64,000 nt of DNA from Burkholderiaceae bacterium. Lineage in GTDB: Bacteria; Pseudomonadota; Gammaproteobacteria; Burkholderiales; Burkholderiaceae_C. The position numbers were made by a program, and so were the translations under genes. This document shows positions 50,248-58,695 of this stretch, piece by piece. Under the pieces are notes generated by a model, which did no database searches, had not been told where the DNA came from, and worked only from the letters and a program-made list of their open reading frames with translations. The DNA is taken from NCBI GenBank assembly GCA_024235955.1, contig JACKLJ010000001.1, positions 1,287,501 to 1,351,500 on the forward strand, given 5' to 3'. The stretch's first letter is position 1. The number at the start of each line of letters is the position of its first letter.

Positions 50248-51885
50248 TCATGCCTCGCGCCCCTTCAGGGCGAAGATGCCTTGCGGCCGCTTCTGGATGA
50301 AGACGATGATGAACACCAGCACGGCGATCTTGGCCAGCACGGCGCCGGTCCAGCCTTCCAGCAGCTTGTTGGCCAGGCCCAGGCCCAGCGCGGCGTACAC
50401 GGTGCCGGCCAGCTGCCCCACGCCGCCCAGCACCACCACCATGAAGGAGTCGACGATGTAGCTCTGCCCCAGGTCCGGCCCCACGTTGCCCACCTGGCTG
50501 AGCGCGCAGCCGGCCAGCCCGGCGATGCCGGAGCCGAGCGCGAAGGCGTAGGTGTCGATGCGCGCTGTGTTCACGCCCATGCACGAGGCGATCGGCCGGT
50601 TCTGTGTGACGCCGCGCACGAACAGCCCGAGCCGTGTGCGGCTGATCAGGAAGGCCACGCCGGCCAGTACCACGGCCGCGAAGCCGATGATGACCAGGCG
50701 GTTGTAGGGCAGCATCAGGTTGGGCAGCACCTGCCAGCCACCGCTCATCCAGCTCGGGTTCTCCACGCCGACGTTCTGCGCGCCGAACAGCGAGCGCACC
50801 GTCTGGATCAGCACCAGGCTGATGCCCCAGGTGGCCAGCAGCGTTTCCAGCGGTCGGCCGTAGAGGAAGCGGATCACGCCGCGCTCCAGCACCGCGCCGA
50901 CCAGCGCCGACGCCAGGAAGGAGACCGGCACCGCCGCCACCAGGTACCAGCCGAAGGCGCTATCCGGCAGATAGCGCTGGAACAGCACCTGCATCACGTA
51001 GGTGGCGTAGGCGCCGATCATGATCAGCTCGCCGTGCGCCATGTTGATCACGCCCATCAGGCCGTAGGTGATGGCCAGGCCCAGCGCGGCCAGCAGCAGG
51101 ATGGAGCCCAGGCTGGCGCCGGTGAACAGCACGCCCAGCCGGTCGCCCCAGGCCAGGCCTTCGTTGATCTTGGCGATGGCGGCCTGGATGGCGGCCTTGA
51201 CCTTGGGGTCGTCCTCGTGGCTGAGCTGCTCGTTCAGCAGCAGCTTGATGTCGGGGCTGCGCGCCTGCTGCAGCGCCTCGGCGGCCTGCAGGCGCTTGGC
51301 GGCGTCGTGGCTGGCCAGCAGGGTGGTGGCGCGCGCCAGTTCCAGGCGGTCGCGCACGGCGGGGCTTTTCTCTGCGGCCAGGGCGCGGTCGATCAGCGGC
51401 AGGCGCGATTCGTCCGGGTCTTTCATCAGCGCGGCGGCGGCGGCGGCGCGGGTGGCTTCGTCCTCGCTGTGCAGCTGCAGCGCGGCCTTGGCGGCGTCGA
51501 GGGCGGAGCGCAGGAAGTTGTTGTTGATGACGTCCTCGGCGTCATCCGGCAGCTTGACCTTGGCGCCGGTGACCGGGTCGGTGGCCTGATCACCGTCCAT
51601 CACGAAGGCGGCCTTGTCGCTGGCCTTGACGGCGTCGTTGGAAAGCGCGTCGATGAAGGCGCGGGTGCGGTCATCGGCGTCCAGCACGGCCTCGTTGATG
51701 GCCTGCACGCGGTCTTCGCCGTCGCCGGTGGCCATCTTCAGGGCCTGCTCGGCGGTGACGGCCCAGGCGCCGGGCGCCAGCAACAGGGCCAGCAGCATCA
51801 GCGCGCAACCGCGCCAGGCGGCGCGCAGGGGGCGCCAGCGGGGGGCGGCTCGGAACGGGCGGGTCATGGGACGTTTCAAGGTCAA
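50248..51885 (-). CDS. urtB: Urea ABC transporter permease UrtB
   Basis: A 545-residue LivH-type permease. After a signal-like segment (ending PGAWA, ~42) comes a roughly 200-residue periplasmic helical-repeat domain peculiar to UrtB (AAAALMKDPDESRLPLIDRAL), then about eight membrane helices with LGLAITYGLMGVINMAHGEL and VLGGVGQLAGTVYAA. MTRPF at 51867 is an alternative start. Confidence 0.95.
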   Translation of the reverse strand: MTLKRPMTRPFRAAPRWRPLRAAWRGCALMLLALLLAPGAWAVTAEQALKMATGDGEDRVQAINEAVLDADDRTRAFIDALSNDAVKASDKAAFVMDGDQATDPVTGAKVKLPDDAEDVINNNFLRSALDAAKAALQLHSEDEATRAAAAAALMKDPDESRLPLIDRALAAEKSPAVRDRLELARATTLLASHDAAKRLQAAEALQQARSPDIKLLLNEQLSHEDDPKVKAAIQAAIAKINEGLAWGDRLGVLFTGASLGSILLLAALGLAITYGLMGVINMAHGELIMIGAYATYVMQVLFQRYLPDSAFGWYLVAAVPVSFLASALVGAVLERGVIRFLYGRPLETLLATWGISLVLIQTVRSLFGAQNVGVENPSWMSGGWQVLPNLMLPYNRLVIIGFAAVVLAGVAFLISRTRLGLFVRGVTQNRPIASCMGVNTARIDTYAFALGSGIAGLAGCALSQVGNVGPDLGQSYIVDSFMVVVLGGVGQLAGTVYAALGLGLANKLLEGWTGAVLAKIAVLVFIIVFIQKRPQGIFALKGREA

Positions 51886-52021
51886 ATCGGCTCGCAGTCG
51901 GCTTCCGACGTGCGGCGCAAGCTATGGATTCGATATCAGCGGGATCTGGCGACCGATGCGGCAGCCAGACCCGCTGTCCGGGGTGGGGCGCGCCAGGCAC
52001 CCCACCGCGCGTACCGGCCTG

Positions 52022-53296
52022 TCAGTCGATCTTGGTCTTGCCGTCCGGCTCGTCCTTCTTCTTGTCGTTGCCGGTGATGAACGGGCTCCAGGGCTGTGCC
52101 TTGATCGGGCCCTTGGTCTTCCACACCACGTTGAACTGGCCGTCGGCGCGGATCTCGCCCACGAACACCGGCTTGTGCAGGTGGTGGTTCTTGGCGTCCA
52201 TCTCCACGGTGAAGCCATCCGGCGCGGCGAACTTCTGGCCGGCCATGGCGGCGATCACCTTGTCGGTGTCGGTGCTCTTGGCCTTCTCCACCGCCTGTTT
52301 CCACATGTGGATGCCGATGTAGGTGGCTTCCATCGGGTCGTTGGTGAGCGGCTTGGTGGACTGGCCCGGCAGGTTCTTGGCCTTGGCGTAGTCGCTCCAC
52401 TCCTTGATCCAGGCGCTGTTGGCCGGGTTCTTGATCGACATGAAGTAGTTCCAGGCCGCCAGGTGGCCGACCAGCGGCTTGGTGTCGACGCCGCGCAGTT
52501 CTTCCTCGCCCACCGAGAAGGCGACCACCGGCACGTCCTTGGCCTTCAGGCCGGCGTTGCCCAGCTCCTTGTAGAAGGGTACGTTGGAGTCGCCGTTGAT
52601 GGTGGAGATCACCGCCGTCTTGCCGCCCTGGCTGAACTTCTTGATGTCGGCCACGATGGTCTGGTAGTCGCTGTGGCCGAAGGGGGTGTATTTCTCGTCG
52701 ATGTCGGAATCCTTCACGCCCTTGCTGTGCAGGAAGGCGCGCAGGATCTTGTTGGTGGTGCGCGGGTACACGTAGTCGGTGCCCAGCAGCACGAAGCGCT
52801 TGGCACCGCCGCCTTCCTTGCTCATCAGGTACTCGACGGCCGGAATGGCCTGCTGGTTGGGCGCGGCGCCGGTGTAGAACACGTTCTTGGACAGCTCCTC
52901 ACCCTCGTACTGCACCGGGTAGAACAGCAGGCTGTTGAGTTCTTCGAACACCGGCAGCACCGACTTGCGGCTCACCGAGGTCCAGCAGCCGAACACCACG
53001 GCGACCTTGTCCTGGGTGATCAGCTGCTTGGCCTTCTCGGCGAACAGCGGCCAGTTGGAGGCCGGGTCCACCACCACGGGCTCGAGCTTCTTGCCCATGA
53101 CGCCACCCTTGGCGTTGATCTCGTCGATGGTCATCAGCGCCATGTCCTTGAGCGCCGTCTCGGAAATCGCCATGGTGCCGGAGAGCGAATGCAGGATGCC
53201 GACCTTGATGGTGTCGGCGGCGTGCGCGGGCAGGGCGGTGAGGCCCGACAGGACGGCCGCCGCGGCCAGTGCCTTGAGGGTGTAGCGACGTTGCAT
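52022..53296 (-). CDS. urtA: Urea ABC transporter receptor UrtA
   Basis: A 424-residue periplasmic receptor. The signal peptide MQRRYTLKALAAAAVLSG ends near LPAHA; then DTIKVGILHSLSGTMAISETALKD, VVFGCWTSVSRKSVLPVFE and FYPVQYEGEE, all typical of UrtA. It binds urea for uptake under nitrogen limitation. The ATG at 53296 gives the signal peptide directly; upstream codons are not conserved. About 135 bases separate it from urtB. Confidence 0.96.
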   Translation of the reverse strand: MQRRYTLKALAAAAVLSGLTALPAHAADTIKVGILHSLSGTMAISETALKDMALMTIDEINAKGGVMGKKLEPVVVDPASNWPLFAEKAKQLITQDKVAVVFGCWTSVSRKSVLPVFEELNSLLFYPVQYEGEELSKNVFYTGAAPNQQAIPAVEYLMSKEGGGAKRFVLLGTDYVYPRTTNKILRAFLHSKGVKDSDIDEKYTPFGHSDYQTIVADIKKFSQGGKTAVISTINGDSNVPFYKELGNAGLKAKDVPVVAFSVGEEELRGVDTKPLVGHLAAWNYFMSIKNPANSAWIKEWSDYAKAKNLPGQSTKPLTNDPMEATYIGIHMWKQAVEKAKSTDTDKVIAAMAGQKFAAPDGFTVEMDAKNHHLHKPVFVGEIRADGQFNVVWKTKGPIKAQPWSPFITGNDKKKDEPDGKTKID

Positions 53297-53484
53297 GCGA
53301 AATACTCCAGAAGTTGAGTGGATGAACCAGGTTGCTGGCCGCTCGCCGGGCCGTCGGGAAGGCCAACATGCAGCGGACAAGGGTCATGCTACGGAGCCAC
53401 CCGCCCGCCAGAAATACGCCGCATGGCGTACATGGGTGGCGCTTTCCAGGCGTAGCCGGGCGGGCCGGATCAGGTCATCCGGGT

Positions 53485-53550
53485 TTCATGCCAAATCGGC
53501 CTTCTGCCCTTTCGTGGCGGGCGCAGGCAGCTATGAAATTTGCATTGAAA
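53485..53550 (-). repeat. Dispersed repeat copy upstream of urtA
   Basis: On the minus strand: ATTTCATAGCTGCCTGCGCC then CGCCACGAAAGGGCAGAAGG and CCGATTTGGCATGAAAC. It is among the longest matches to the consensus. Confidence 0.8.
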
Positions 53551-53735
53551 GGCAAGGGTGACGGGCCGGGTTCCGGAACCCTTCGGGTGCAACGAGGCGT
53601 ACGTCTTGGCGTACTTTCCGAATAGGCATGGATAGCGCCACCACGCAACGTCTTCCAGCCTTTCCGGGGGCGGGAAGAATCGGTCGCCTCCTGCGATGGC
53701 CCGCCGATGAACCGCGCCGAGTGGTCAAGTCCAGT

Positions 53736-53823
53736 GGCCGCGGGGCAGGCCATGCCAGCGACCGCCGTGGCCGGGCTTGTACCGGCCAGTGGCGGTGTCT
53801 CCCTCTCACGCAGCAAGAGGGGC
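53736..53823 (-). repeat. Mosaic intergenic repeat, copy 2
   Basis: GGCCGCGGGGCAGGCCATG, ACCGCCGTGGCCGGG and CGGCCAGTGGCGGTG are the reverse complement, in order, of blocks at 7468-7540. Confidence 0.7.
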
Positions 53824-53851
53824 TAATACCGACTTGCCTTCAAAAATACCA

Positions 53852-53915
53852 AACCGTTCACGCTGAGCCTGCCTGCGCGCCGCGTGAGGCTTCGACAAGC
53901 TCAGCCCGAACGGTT
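53852..53915. repeat. Imperfect inverted repeat, 17-base arms
   Basis: AACCGTTCACGCTGAGC and GCTCAGCCCGAACGGTT pair with two mismatches across a 30-base spacer. TTCGACAAGCTCAGCCCGAA within it is a motif I recall as widespread in intergenic regions of Burkholderiales and other proteobacteria. Confidence 0.65.
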
Positions 53916-53995
53916 CTTGCAGAGTGAACGCGATTCGGTATGAGGCCTGCGGCTCCAGGTTTGCCCGCGCAGACCTGGACAGGCCGAAGAGCCGC

Positions 53996-54014
53996 CGCCT
54001 ACGGCGGCGAGCAC
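53996..54014 (-). terminator. G/C hairpin after the kinase operon
   Basis: GCCGCCG-CCTA-CGGCGGC forms a 7-bp stem with a tetraloop some 25 bases after the response-regulator stop; a CCAGGT/ACCTGG stem lies next to it. Possible terminator, no T-tract. Confidence 0.4.
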
Positions 54015-54038
54015 GTGGCGCGTCAGCGCCTCAGGGGG

Positions 54039-55082
54039 TCAGCCTTCAAACTGCGGATGCAGCTGCCGTATCCGCCCCAGCGCCATACCGGCGGCGGCGG
54101 TGCGCGTTTCCACGCCCAGCTTGGCGAAGATGCGCTCCAGGTGCTTCTTCACCGTGGCCGGGCTGGCGCCCAGGATGTCGCCGATGTCGCGGTTGATCTT
54201 GCCCTTGACCACCCAGTAGAGCACCTCGGCCTCGCGTGCGGTCAGGCGGAAGGCCTGGGCCAGCGATTCGATCACCGCGGCGTCGGACACCTCGCGCATC
54301 ACCAGCAGCCAGTCGCCGCCGCCTTCGCTGTCGCCGACCTGCTGATGCAGGGTGAAGCTGAGGCGCCGCGCGCCCTGGTCGGCGGCGTAGCGCGGCGGGT
54401 CGGCCGGCAGCGGCGCGCCGGCCTCGGGCAGGCTGCGGCGCAGCCACTGGGCCACCGGCTCGGGCAGGGTGGGTGCCAGCGCGTCGGCCGCGGCATCGGC
54501 GCCGAAGTAGCGCTGCAGCAGATCACGCGCCAGCGGTGTGGTCCAGAGCAGGCGGCCGTCGTTGGCGCGCGCGGTGACGCTGGCGTAGCCGAAGGCATCC
54601 AGCGCATTGCGGGCCTGGCGCGACTGGCTGGCCTGGTGGCGGGCACGCCGCGCGCCGCCCAGGTGCACGCCGATGCGCGCGATCAGCTCGCGCGCCTTGA
54701 CCGGCTTGGTCACGTAGTCCACGCCGCCGGCTTCCAGGCCGGCCACCAGGTGCTCGGTCTCGGTGAGCCCGGTCATGAAGATGATGGGGATGGTGGTGGT
54801 GGCCGGGTCCGCCTTCAGGCGCCGCGCCACCTCGAAGCCGTCCATGCCCGGCATCATGGCGTCCAGCAGCACGATGTCGGGCCTGGCCTGCCCGGCACGC
54901 TGCAGCGCCTGGTCGCCGCTGGTGGCCACCAGCACGGTGTAGCCGGATTCGTCCAGCGCGTCGTGCAGCACGGCCAGGTTGTCGGGCATGTCGTCGACGA
55001 TCAGCAACACGTCGTTGTCGGCGCGGCCGAGCAGTTCGTCGTCCGGGTGTGGCGTGGCGGAGGCGGTGGCGGGGTGGTTCAT
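54039..55082 (-). CDS. LuxR-type response regulator (partner of NCS1-kinase 1)
   Basis: A 347-residue two-component regulator: receiver domain (~25-140, phospho-Asp 74 in DIVLLDAMMPG, conserved Thr in IFMTGL, Lys in VTKPVK), a middle PAS-like segment (~165-270), and a LuxR/FixJ helix-turn-helix (~280-340, LTAREAEVLYWVVKGKINRD). Its ATG overlaps the kinase stop (ATGA), showing tight coupling. Likely regulon: nearby urea or amide uptake genes (inferred). Confidence 0.92.
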   Translation of the reverse strand: MNHPATASATPHPDDELLGRADNDVLLIVDDMPDNLAVLHDALDESGYTVLVATSGDQALQRAGQARPDIVLLDAMMPGMDGFEVARRLKADPATTTIPIIFMTGLTETEHLVAGLEAGGVDYVTKPVKARELIARIGVHLGGARRARHQASQSRQARNALDAFGYASVTARANDGRLLWTTPLARDLLQRYFGADAAADALAPTLPEPVAQWLRRSLPEAGAPLPADPPRYAADQGARRLSFTLHQQVGDSEGGGDWLLVMREVSDAAVIESLAQAFRLTAREAEVLYWVVKGKINRDIGDILGASPATVKKHLERIFAKLGVETRTAAAGMALGRIRQLHPQFEG

Positions 55083-58000
55083 GGCGCAGGGTTCGGGCCG
55101 GCCGGCGCGGCAGCGTCGGCCGCGGCGGCGTCGGCCGGTTGCAGCATCGCGGCGATGGCGTCGAAGCGGAATTGTCCCGCCAGTTCGCGCACCCGGGCCG
55201 CGAAGGCGGCGCAACCCGGGTCGGCCTGCTCCAGCGCGTCCGCGGCCTTGAGCACGCCGCGGTAGTAGCCCAGCGCCACGGCGCGCTCCAGCGGCCGCAG
55301 GGCCTCGGCGCCCGGGGTCGGGCAGGGGGTGACGGCAGCGCTGGCCTGGTGCCTGTTCGCTCTTGAAAGAATAGCTGCCTGCGCCTGCTGCGTATGGGCT
55401 GGAGACCGATTTGGCTCTGAATCCTTGCTGTCCGCAGGCGTCAACCAGATGAGCTGCAGCCGCTCCTCCAGCCAGGCCAGCAGATCGGCACGGCGCACCG
55501 GCTTGATGAAGTAGTCGCGCTCGCCGATGCCGACGTCGTTGCGCAGCCCGCGATCGAACGCGTTGGACGACACCACGGCGCAGTGCAGCTGCGGCAGGTC
55601 CAGCGCACGGACGCGGCGCAGCGTTTCCCAGCCGTCGATGCCGGGCATGGCCAGGTCCATCAGCACGGCGTCGGGGCGGTAGCCGGCTTCCAGCAGGGCC
55701 AGCGCCTCATGGCCGGACGCGGCCTCGCGCACTTCGAAGCCGAGCGGCTCCAGCCACTGCGCGACCAGGTGGCGGTCGGCCTCCTCGTTGTCCACCGTCA
55801 GCACGCGGCGTCGCGGGCCGTCGTAGCGGGCGCCGTGCGACCAGGCGTCGTCCGGCGCGGCCGGCGGCAGGGCGTCGTCCGGCAGGCGCGGCAGGAACAG
55901 GCGCAGCCGGAACACCGAGCCGCGGCCGGGTTGGCTTTCGGCGGTGAGTTCGCCCCCCATCAGCGAGGCCAGCATGCCGGCGATGGTCAGCCCGAGGCCA
56001 GCGCCCGGCCCGGCTTCCGAGGCGCTGCGCGCGCGCGCGAAGGGCTCGAACACGCGATCCAGCTCCTCGGCCGTCATGCCCGGGCCGGTGTCGGTGACCT
56101 CGAAGACGGCGATCTCGCGCTGGTAATGCACGCGCAGGCCCACCGCACCGCTGCTGGTGAACTTGATGGCGTTGCCCAGCAGGTTGATCAGGATCTGGCG
56201 CAGGCGCTGCTCGTCGCCGCGCACCACGGGCGGCAGGCCTTCGCCGGTGTCGAGCCGGAAGCCCAGGCCCTTTTCGGACGCCTGCAGCTCGAACAGGTGT
56301 GCCACCGCGCCCACGGTGTCGGCAAAACGCATGGGCCGCTTGTCCAGCGTGAGCTTGCCGGATTCGATGCGCGCGATGTCCAGCGTGCCTTCGATCAGCG
56401 ACATCAGGTGCTCGCCGCCGCGCTGGATCACGCGCACCGCCTGACGCCGGTGCGGCGGCACGCTGGCGTCGTCCGACAGCAGCTGCGCGTAGCCCAGGAT
56501 GGAGTTGAGCGGCGTGCGCAGCTCGTGGCTGATGGCGCTGATGTAACGCGTCTTGGCCTGGTTGGCCTGCTCGGCCTGCTCGCGTGCCTTCTGCAACGCG
56601 GCGTCGGTCTTGCGGTGCTGGTCGATCTCGTGCACCAGCAGGCGGGTCTGGCGGATGGATTCCTCCTGCGCCACCTTGCGGCTGGTGTGGGCCAGCACCA
56701 TCCACCACACCACGATGCCGCCGATCAGCAGCAGCACCAGGTAGGCGTTGACGAAGCCGCCGCGCAGGGCGTCGGCCGCTTCCGGCGGCGCGGTGGGCCC
56801 AAGCGCCGCCAGCTCCTGCCGGTAGATCAGCGCCAGCACCGAGGCCAGCAGTGGCGCCACCAGCAGCATCAGCAGCAGGAAGTGGCTCAGGCCGGAGTCC
56901 ACTGCCGGCCACCAGCGGCGCGGCACCAGGCGGCGCAGCAGCGCCGGCCACTGCGCAGCCAGGCTGGCCTGGGGCTTGCACAGGTCGTCGCAGCGGGCGT
57001 CCAGCGTGCAGCAAAGCGAGCAGATGGCGCCGCCGTAGGCCGGGCAGAAGGCCATGTCGGGCGCTTCGTATTCGCGCTCGCAGATCACGCAGCGGTGCAC
57101 GTCAGGCAGGGTGCCGGGCGCGCGCGGCAGCGCCTGCGGCTCGACCATGCTGCGCCGGGCCACGTAGTAGCGCCCGCCCGTGGCCCAGGCGATCAGCGGG
57201 GCGCTGACCAGCGCCACCACCATCGCCACCACCGCCGAGAAGGCCTGCGCCAGCGGCCCGAAGGCACCGAAGTACGCCGCCACCGACAGCAGCGAGGCCA
57301 GCCCCATGGCGCCCACGCCCACCGGGTTGATGTCGTACAGGTGGGCGCGCTTGAACTCGATGCCCGGCGGCGACAGGCCCAGCGGCTTGCTGATCACCAG
57401 GTCGGCCACTACCGCCATGATCCAGGCGATGGCCACGTTGGAGTACAGGCCCAGCACTTCGCCCAGGGCCTGGAACACGTCCATCTCCATGAGCATGAAG
57501 GCGATCAGCGTGTTGAACACCACCCAGACGGCGCGGCCTGGATGGCTGTGCGCCAGCCGCGAGAAGAAGTTGGACCAGGCGAGCGAGCCCGCGTAGGCGT
57601 TGGTGACGTTGATCTTGAGCTGGGAGATCACCACGAACAGCGCCGTGGCCGCCACCGCCCAGCCGTAGTTGGGAAACACGTACTCGTAGGCCGCCAGGTA
57701 CATCTGGTTGGGATCCACCGCGCGCGCCGGCGGCACCATGTGGCTGATCACCAGCCAGGCCAGCAGCGCGCCGCCCAGCATCTTGGCCACGCCCAGCAGC
57801 ACCCAGCCCGGCCCGCCCAGCAACACCGCCGCCCACCAGGTGCGGCGGTTGCGTTCGTTGCGCTCCGGCATGAAACGCAGGTAGTCGGCCTGCTCGCCCA
57901 TCTGCGTGATGAGGGCAATGCCCACCGTCAGCGCGGCGCCAAAGAGCGGCCAGCTGAAGGCCGCGCCGCGGCCATTGGCACCGCCGTAGTGCGCGATGCC

Positions 58001-58642
58001 GGCGAAGGCGTGCGGATCGGCGATCAGCACCGCCGCGTAGGGCAGCACCAGCATGGCCAGCCAGAGCGGCTGCGTCCAGGCCTGCAGGCGGTTGATGGAC
58101 GAGACGCCGTGCGTGACCAGCGGTACCACCACCAGCGCGCAGATCAGATAGCCCCAGCGCGGCGGTATGTCCAGCGCCAGCTCCAGCGCGTAGGCCATCA
58201 CCGCCGCTTCCAGCGCGAAGAAGATGAAGGTGAAGGTGGCGTAGATCAGCGAGGTGATGGTGGAGCCGATGTAGCCGAAGCCGGCGCCGCGCGTGAGCAG
58301 GTCCATGTCCACGCCGAAGCGCGCCGCATACACGCTGATAGGCAGCCCGGCCAGGAAGATGATCAGCCCGGTGGCCAGGATGGCCCAAAAGGCGTTGGCG
58401 AAGCCGTAGCGGACCAGCAGCGTGGCGCCCACCGCCTCCAGGATCAGGAACGAGGCGGCGCCGAAGGCGGTGTTGGCCACCCGCATGGCCGACCAGCGGC
58501 GAAAGCGCACCGGCGTGTAGCGCAGCGCGTAATCCTCGATCGTCTCCCGTGCGACCCAGCTGTTGTAGTCGCGCCGGATCTTGACGATGCGCAGGGGCGC
58601 ATCCGGCTCGGCTTCGGCTCGGGTGGGCGGGGCGGCGGACAT
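55079..58642 (-). CDS. Hybrid sensor kinase 1 with NCS1 permease-type sensor domain
   Basis: A 1187-residue membrane kinase. Residues ~15-500 are an NCS1 (cytosine/purine/allantoin-type) permease with about 12 segments (RGAGFGYIGSTITSLIYATF, KINVTNAYAGSLAWSNFF, DLVISKPLGLSPPGIEFKRA). A cysteine module follows (518-555, eight Cys), two further helices (~575-655), HisKA (SHELRTP, His ~706), HATPase (NLLGNAIKF, GAGLGLTIAG) and a receiver (phospho-Asp ~996 in VLMDLAMPG). The last ~95 residues are helical, with no clear phosphotransfer His. An in-frame dispersed repeat adds ~1070-1092. Start at 58642 preferred over 58654. Confidence 0.92.
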   Translation of the reverse strand: MSAAPPTRAEAEPDAPLRIVKIRRDYNSWVARETIEDYALRYTPVRFRRWSAMRVANTAFGAASFLILEAVGATLLVRYGFANAFWAILATGLIIFLAGLPISVYAARFGVDMDLLTRGAGFGYIGSTITSLIYATFTFIFFALEAAVMAYALELALDIPPRWGYLICALVVVPLVTHGVSSINRLQAWTQPLWLAMLVLPYAAVLIADPHAFAGIAHYGGANGRGAAFSWPLFGAALTVGIALITQMGEQADYLRFMPERNERNRRTWWAAVLLGGPGWVLLGVAKMLGGALLAWLVISHMVPPARAVDPNQMYLAAYEYVFPNYGWAVAATALFVVISQLKINVTNAYAGSLAWSNFFSRLAHSHPGRAVWVVFNTLIAFMLMEMDVFQALGEVLGLYSNVAIAWIMAVVADLVISKPLGLSPPGIEFKRAHLYDINPVGVGAMGLASLLSVAAYFGAFGPLAQAFSAVVAMVVALVSAPLIAWATGGRYYVARRSMVEPQALPRAPGTLPDVHRCVICEREYEAPDMAFCPAYGGAICSLCCTLDARCDDLCKPQASLAAQWPALLRRLVPRRWWPAVDSGLSHFLLLMLLVAPLLASVLALIYRQELAALGPTAPPEAADALRGGFVNAYLVLLLIGGIVVWWMVLAHTSRKVAQEESIRQTRLLVHEIDQHRKTDAALQKAREQAEQANQAKTRYISAISHELRTPLNSILGYAQLLSDDASVPPHRRQAVRVIQRGGEHLMSLIEGTLDIARIESGKLTLDKRPMRFADTVGAVAHLFELQASEKGLGFRLDTGEGLPPVVRGDEQRLRQILINLLGNAIKFTSSGAVGLRVHYQREIAVFEVTDTGPGMTAEELDRVFEPFARARSASEAGPGAGLGLTIAGMLASLMGGELTAESQPGRGSVFRLRLFLPRLPDDALPPAAPDDAWSHGARYDGPRRRVLTVDNEEADRHLVAQWLEPLGFEVREAASGHEALALLEAGYRPDAVLMDLAMPGIDGWETLRRVRALDLPQLHCAVVSSNAFDRGLRNDVGIGERDYFIKPVRRADLLAWLEERLQLIWLTPADSKDSEPNRSPAHTQQAQAAILSRANRHQASAAVTPCPTPGAEALRPLERAVALGYYRGVLKAADALEQADPGCAAFAARVRELAGQFRFDAIAAMLQPADAAAADAAAPAGPNPAP
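55363..55435 (+). repeat. Dispersed repeat copy inside kinase 1
   Basis: GAATAGCTGCCTGCGCCTGC then TGCGTATGGGCTGGAGACCG and ATTTGGCTCTGAAT. It lies in frame between receiver and C-terminal region and encodes EPNRSPAHTQQAQAAIL. The paralogous kinase 2 has no copy here. Confidence 0.8.
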
Positions 58643-58695
58643 GCGGCGGAGCATAGCCTCGAATGGCGGGCAGGGCGCGGCAGGCGCCGGGGCAG

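Larger units (their letters stand above)
53297..54038. other. Intergenic region upstream of urtA, repeats only
   Basis: No gene is supported in these 742 bases between urtA and the response-regulator gene (both minus strand, so this is the urtA promoter side and the end of the kinase operon). It holds an inverted copy of the dispersed repeat, the second mosaic repeat, a large imperfect inverted repeat and two G/C hairpins at 53961-54014 that could end the kinase operon. Confidence 0.7.

Noticed and set aside
50198..50250. 17-codon frame starting in an ATGA overlap with the urtB stop
   Set aside because: It has coupling-like placement, but the Pro/Ala-rich peptide resembles nothing and fills only the urtB-urtC gap.
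53395..53410. Sigma-54-like element (GG-N10-GC) upstream of urtA on the minus strand
   Set aside because: Only the invariant dinucleotides and a few other positions match in a G/C-rich stretch, and I found no NtrC dyad upstream. Nitrogen control of urtA is plausible but not shown here.
53475..53816. Minus-strand 113-codon frame upstream of urtA
   Set aside because: It crosses the dispersed and mosaic repeats. Its sequence is repeat translation, not a protein.
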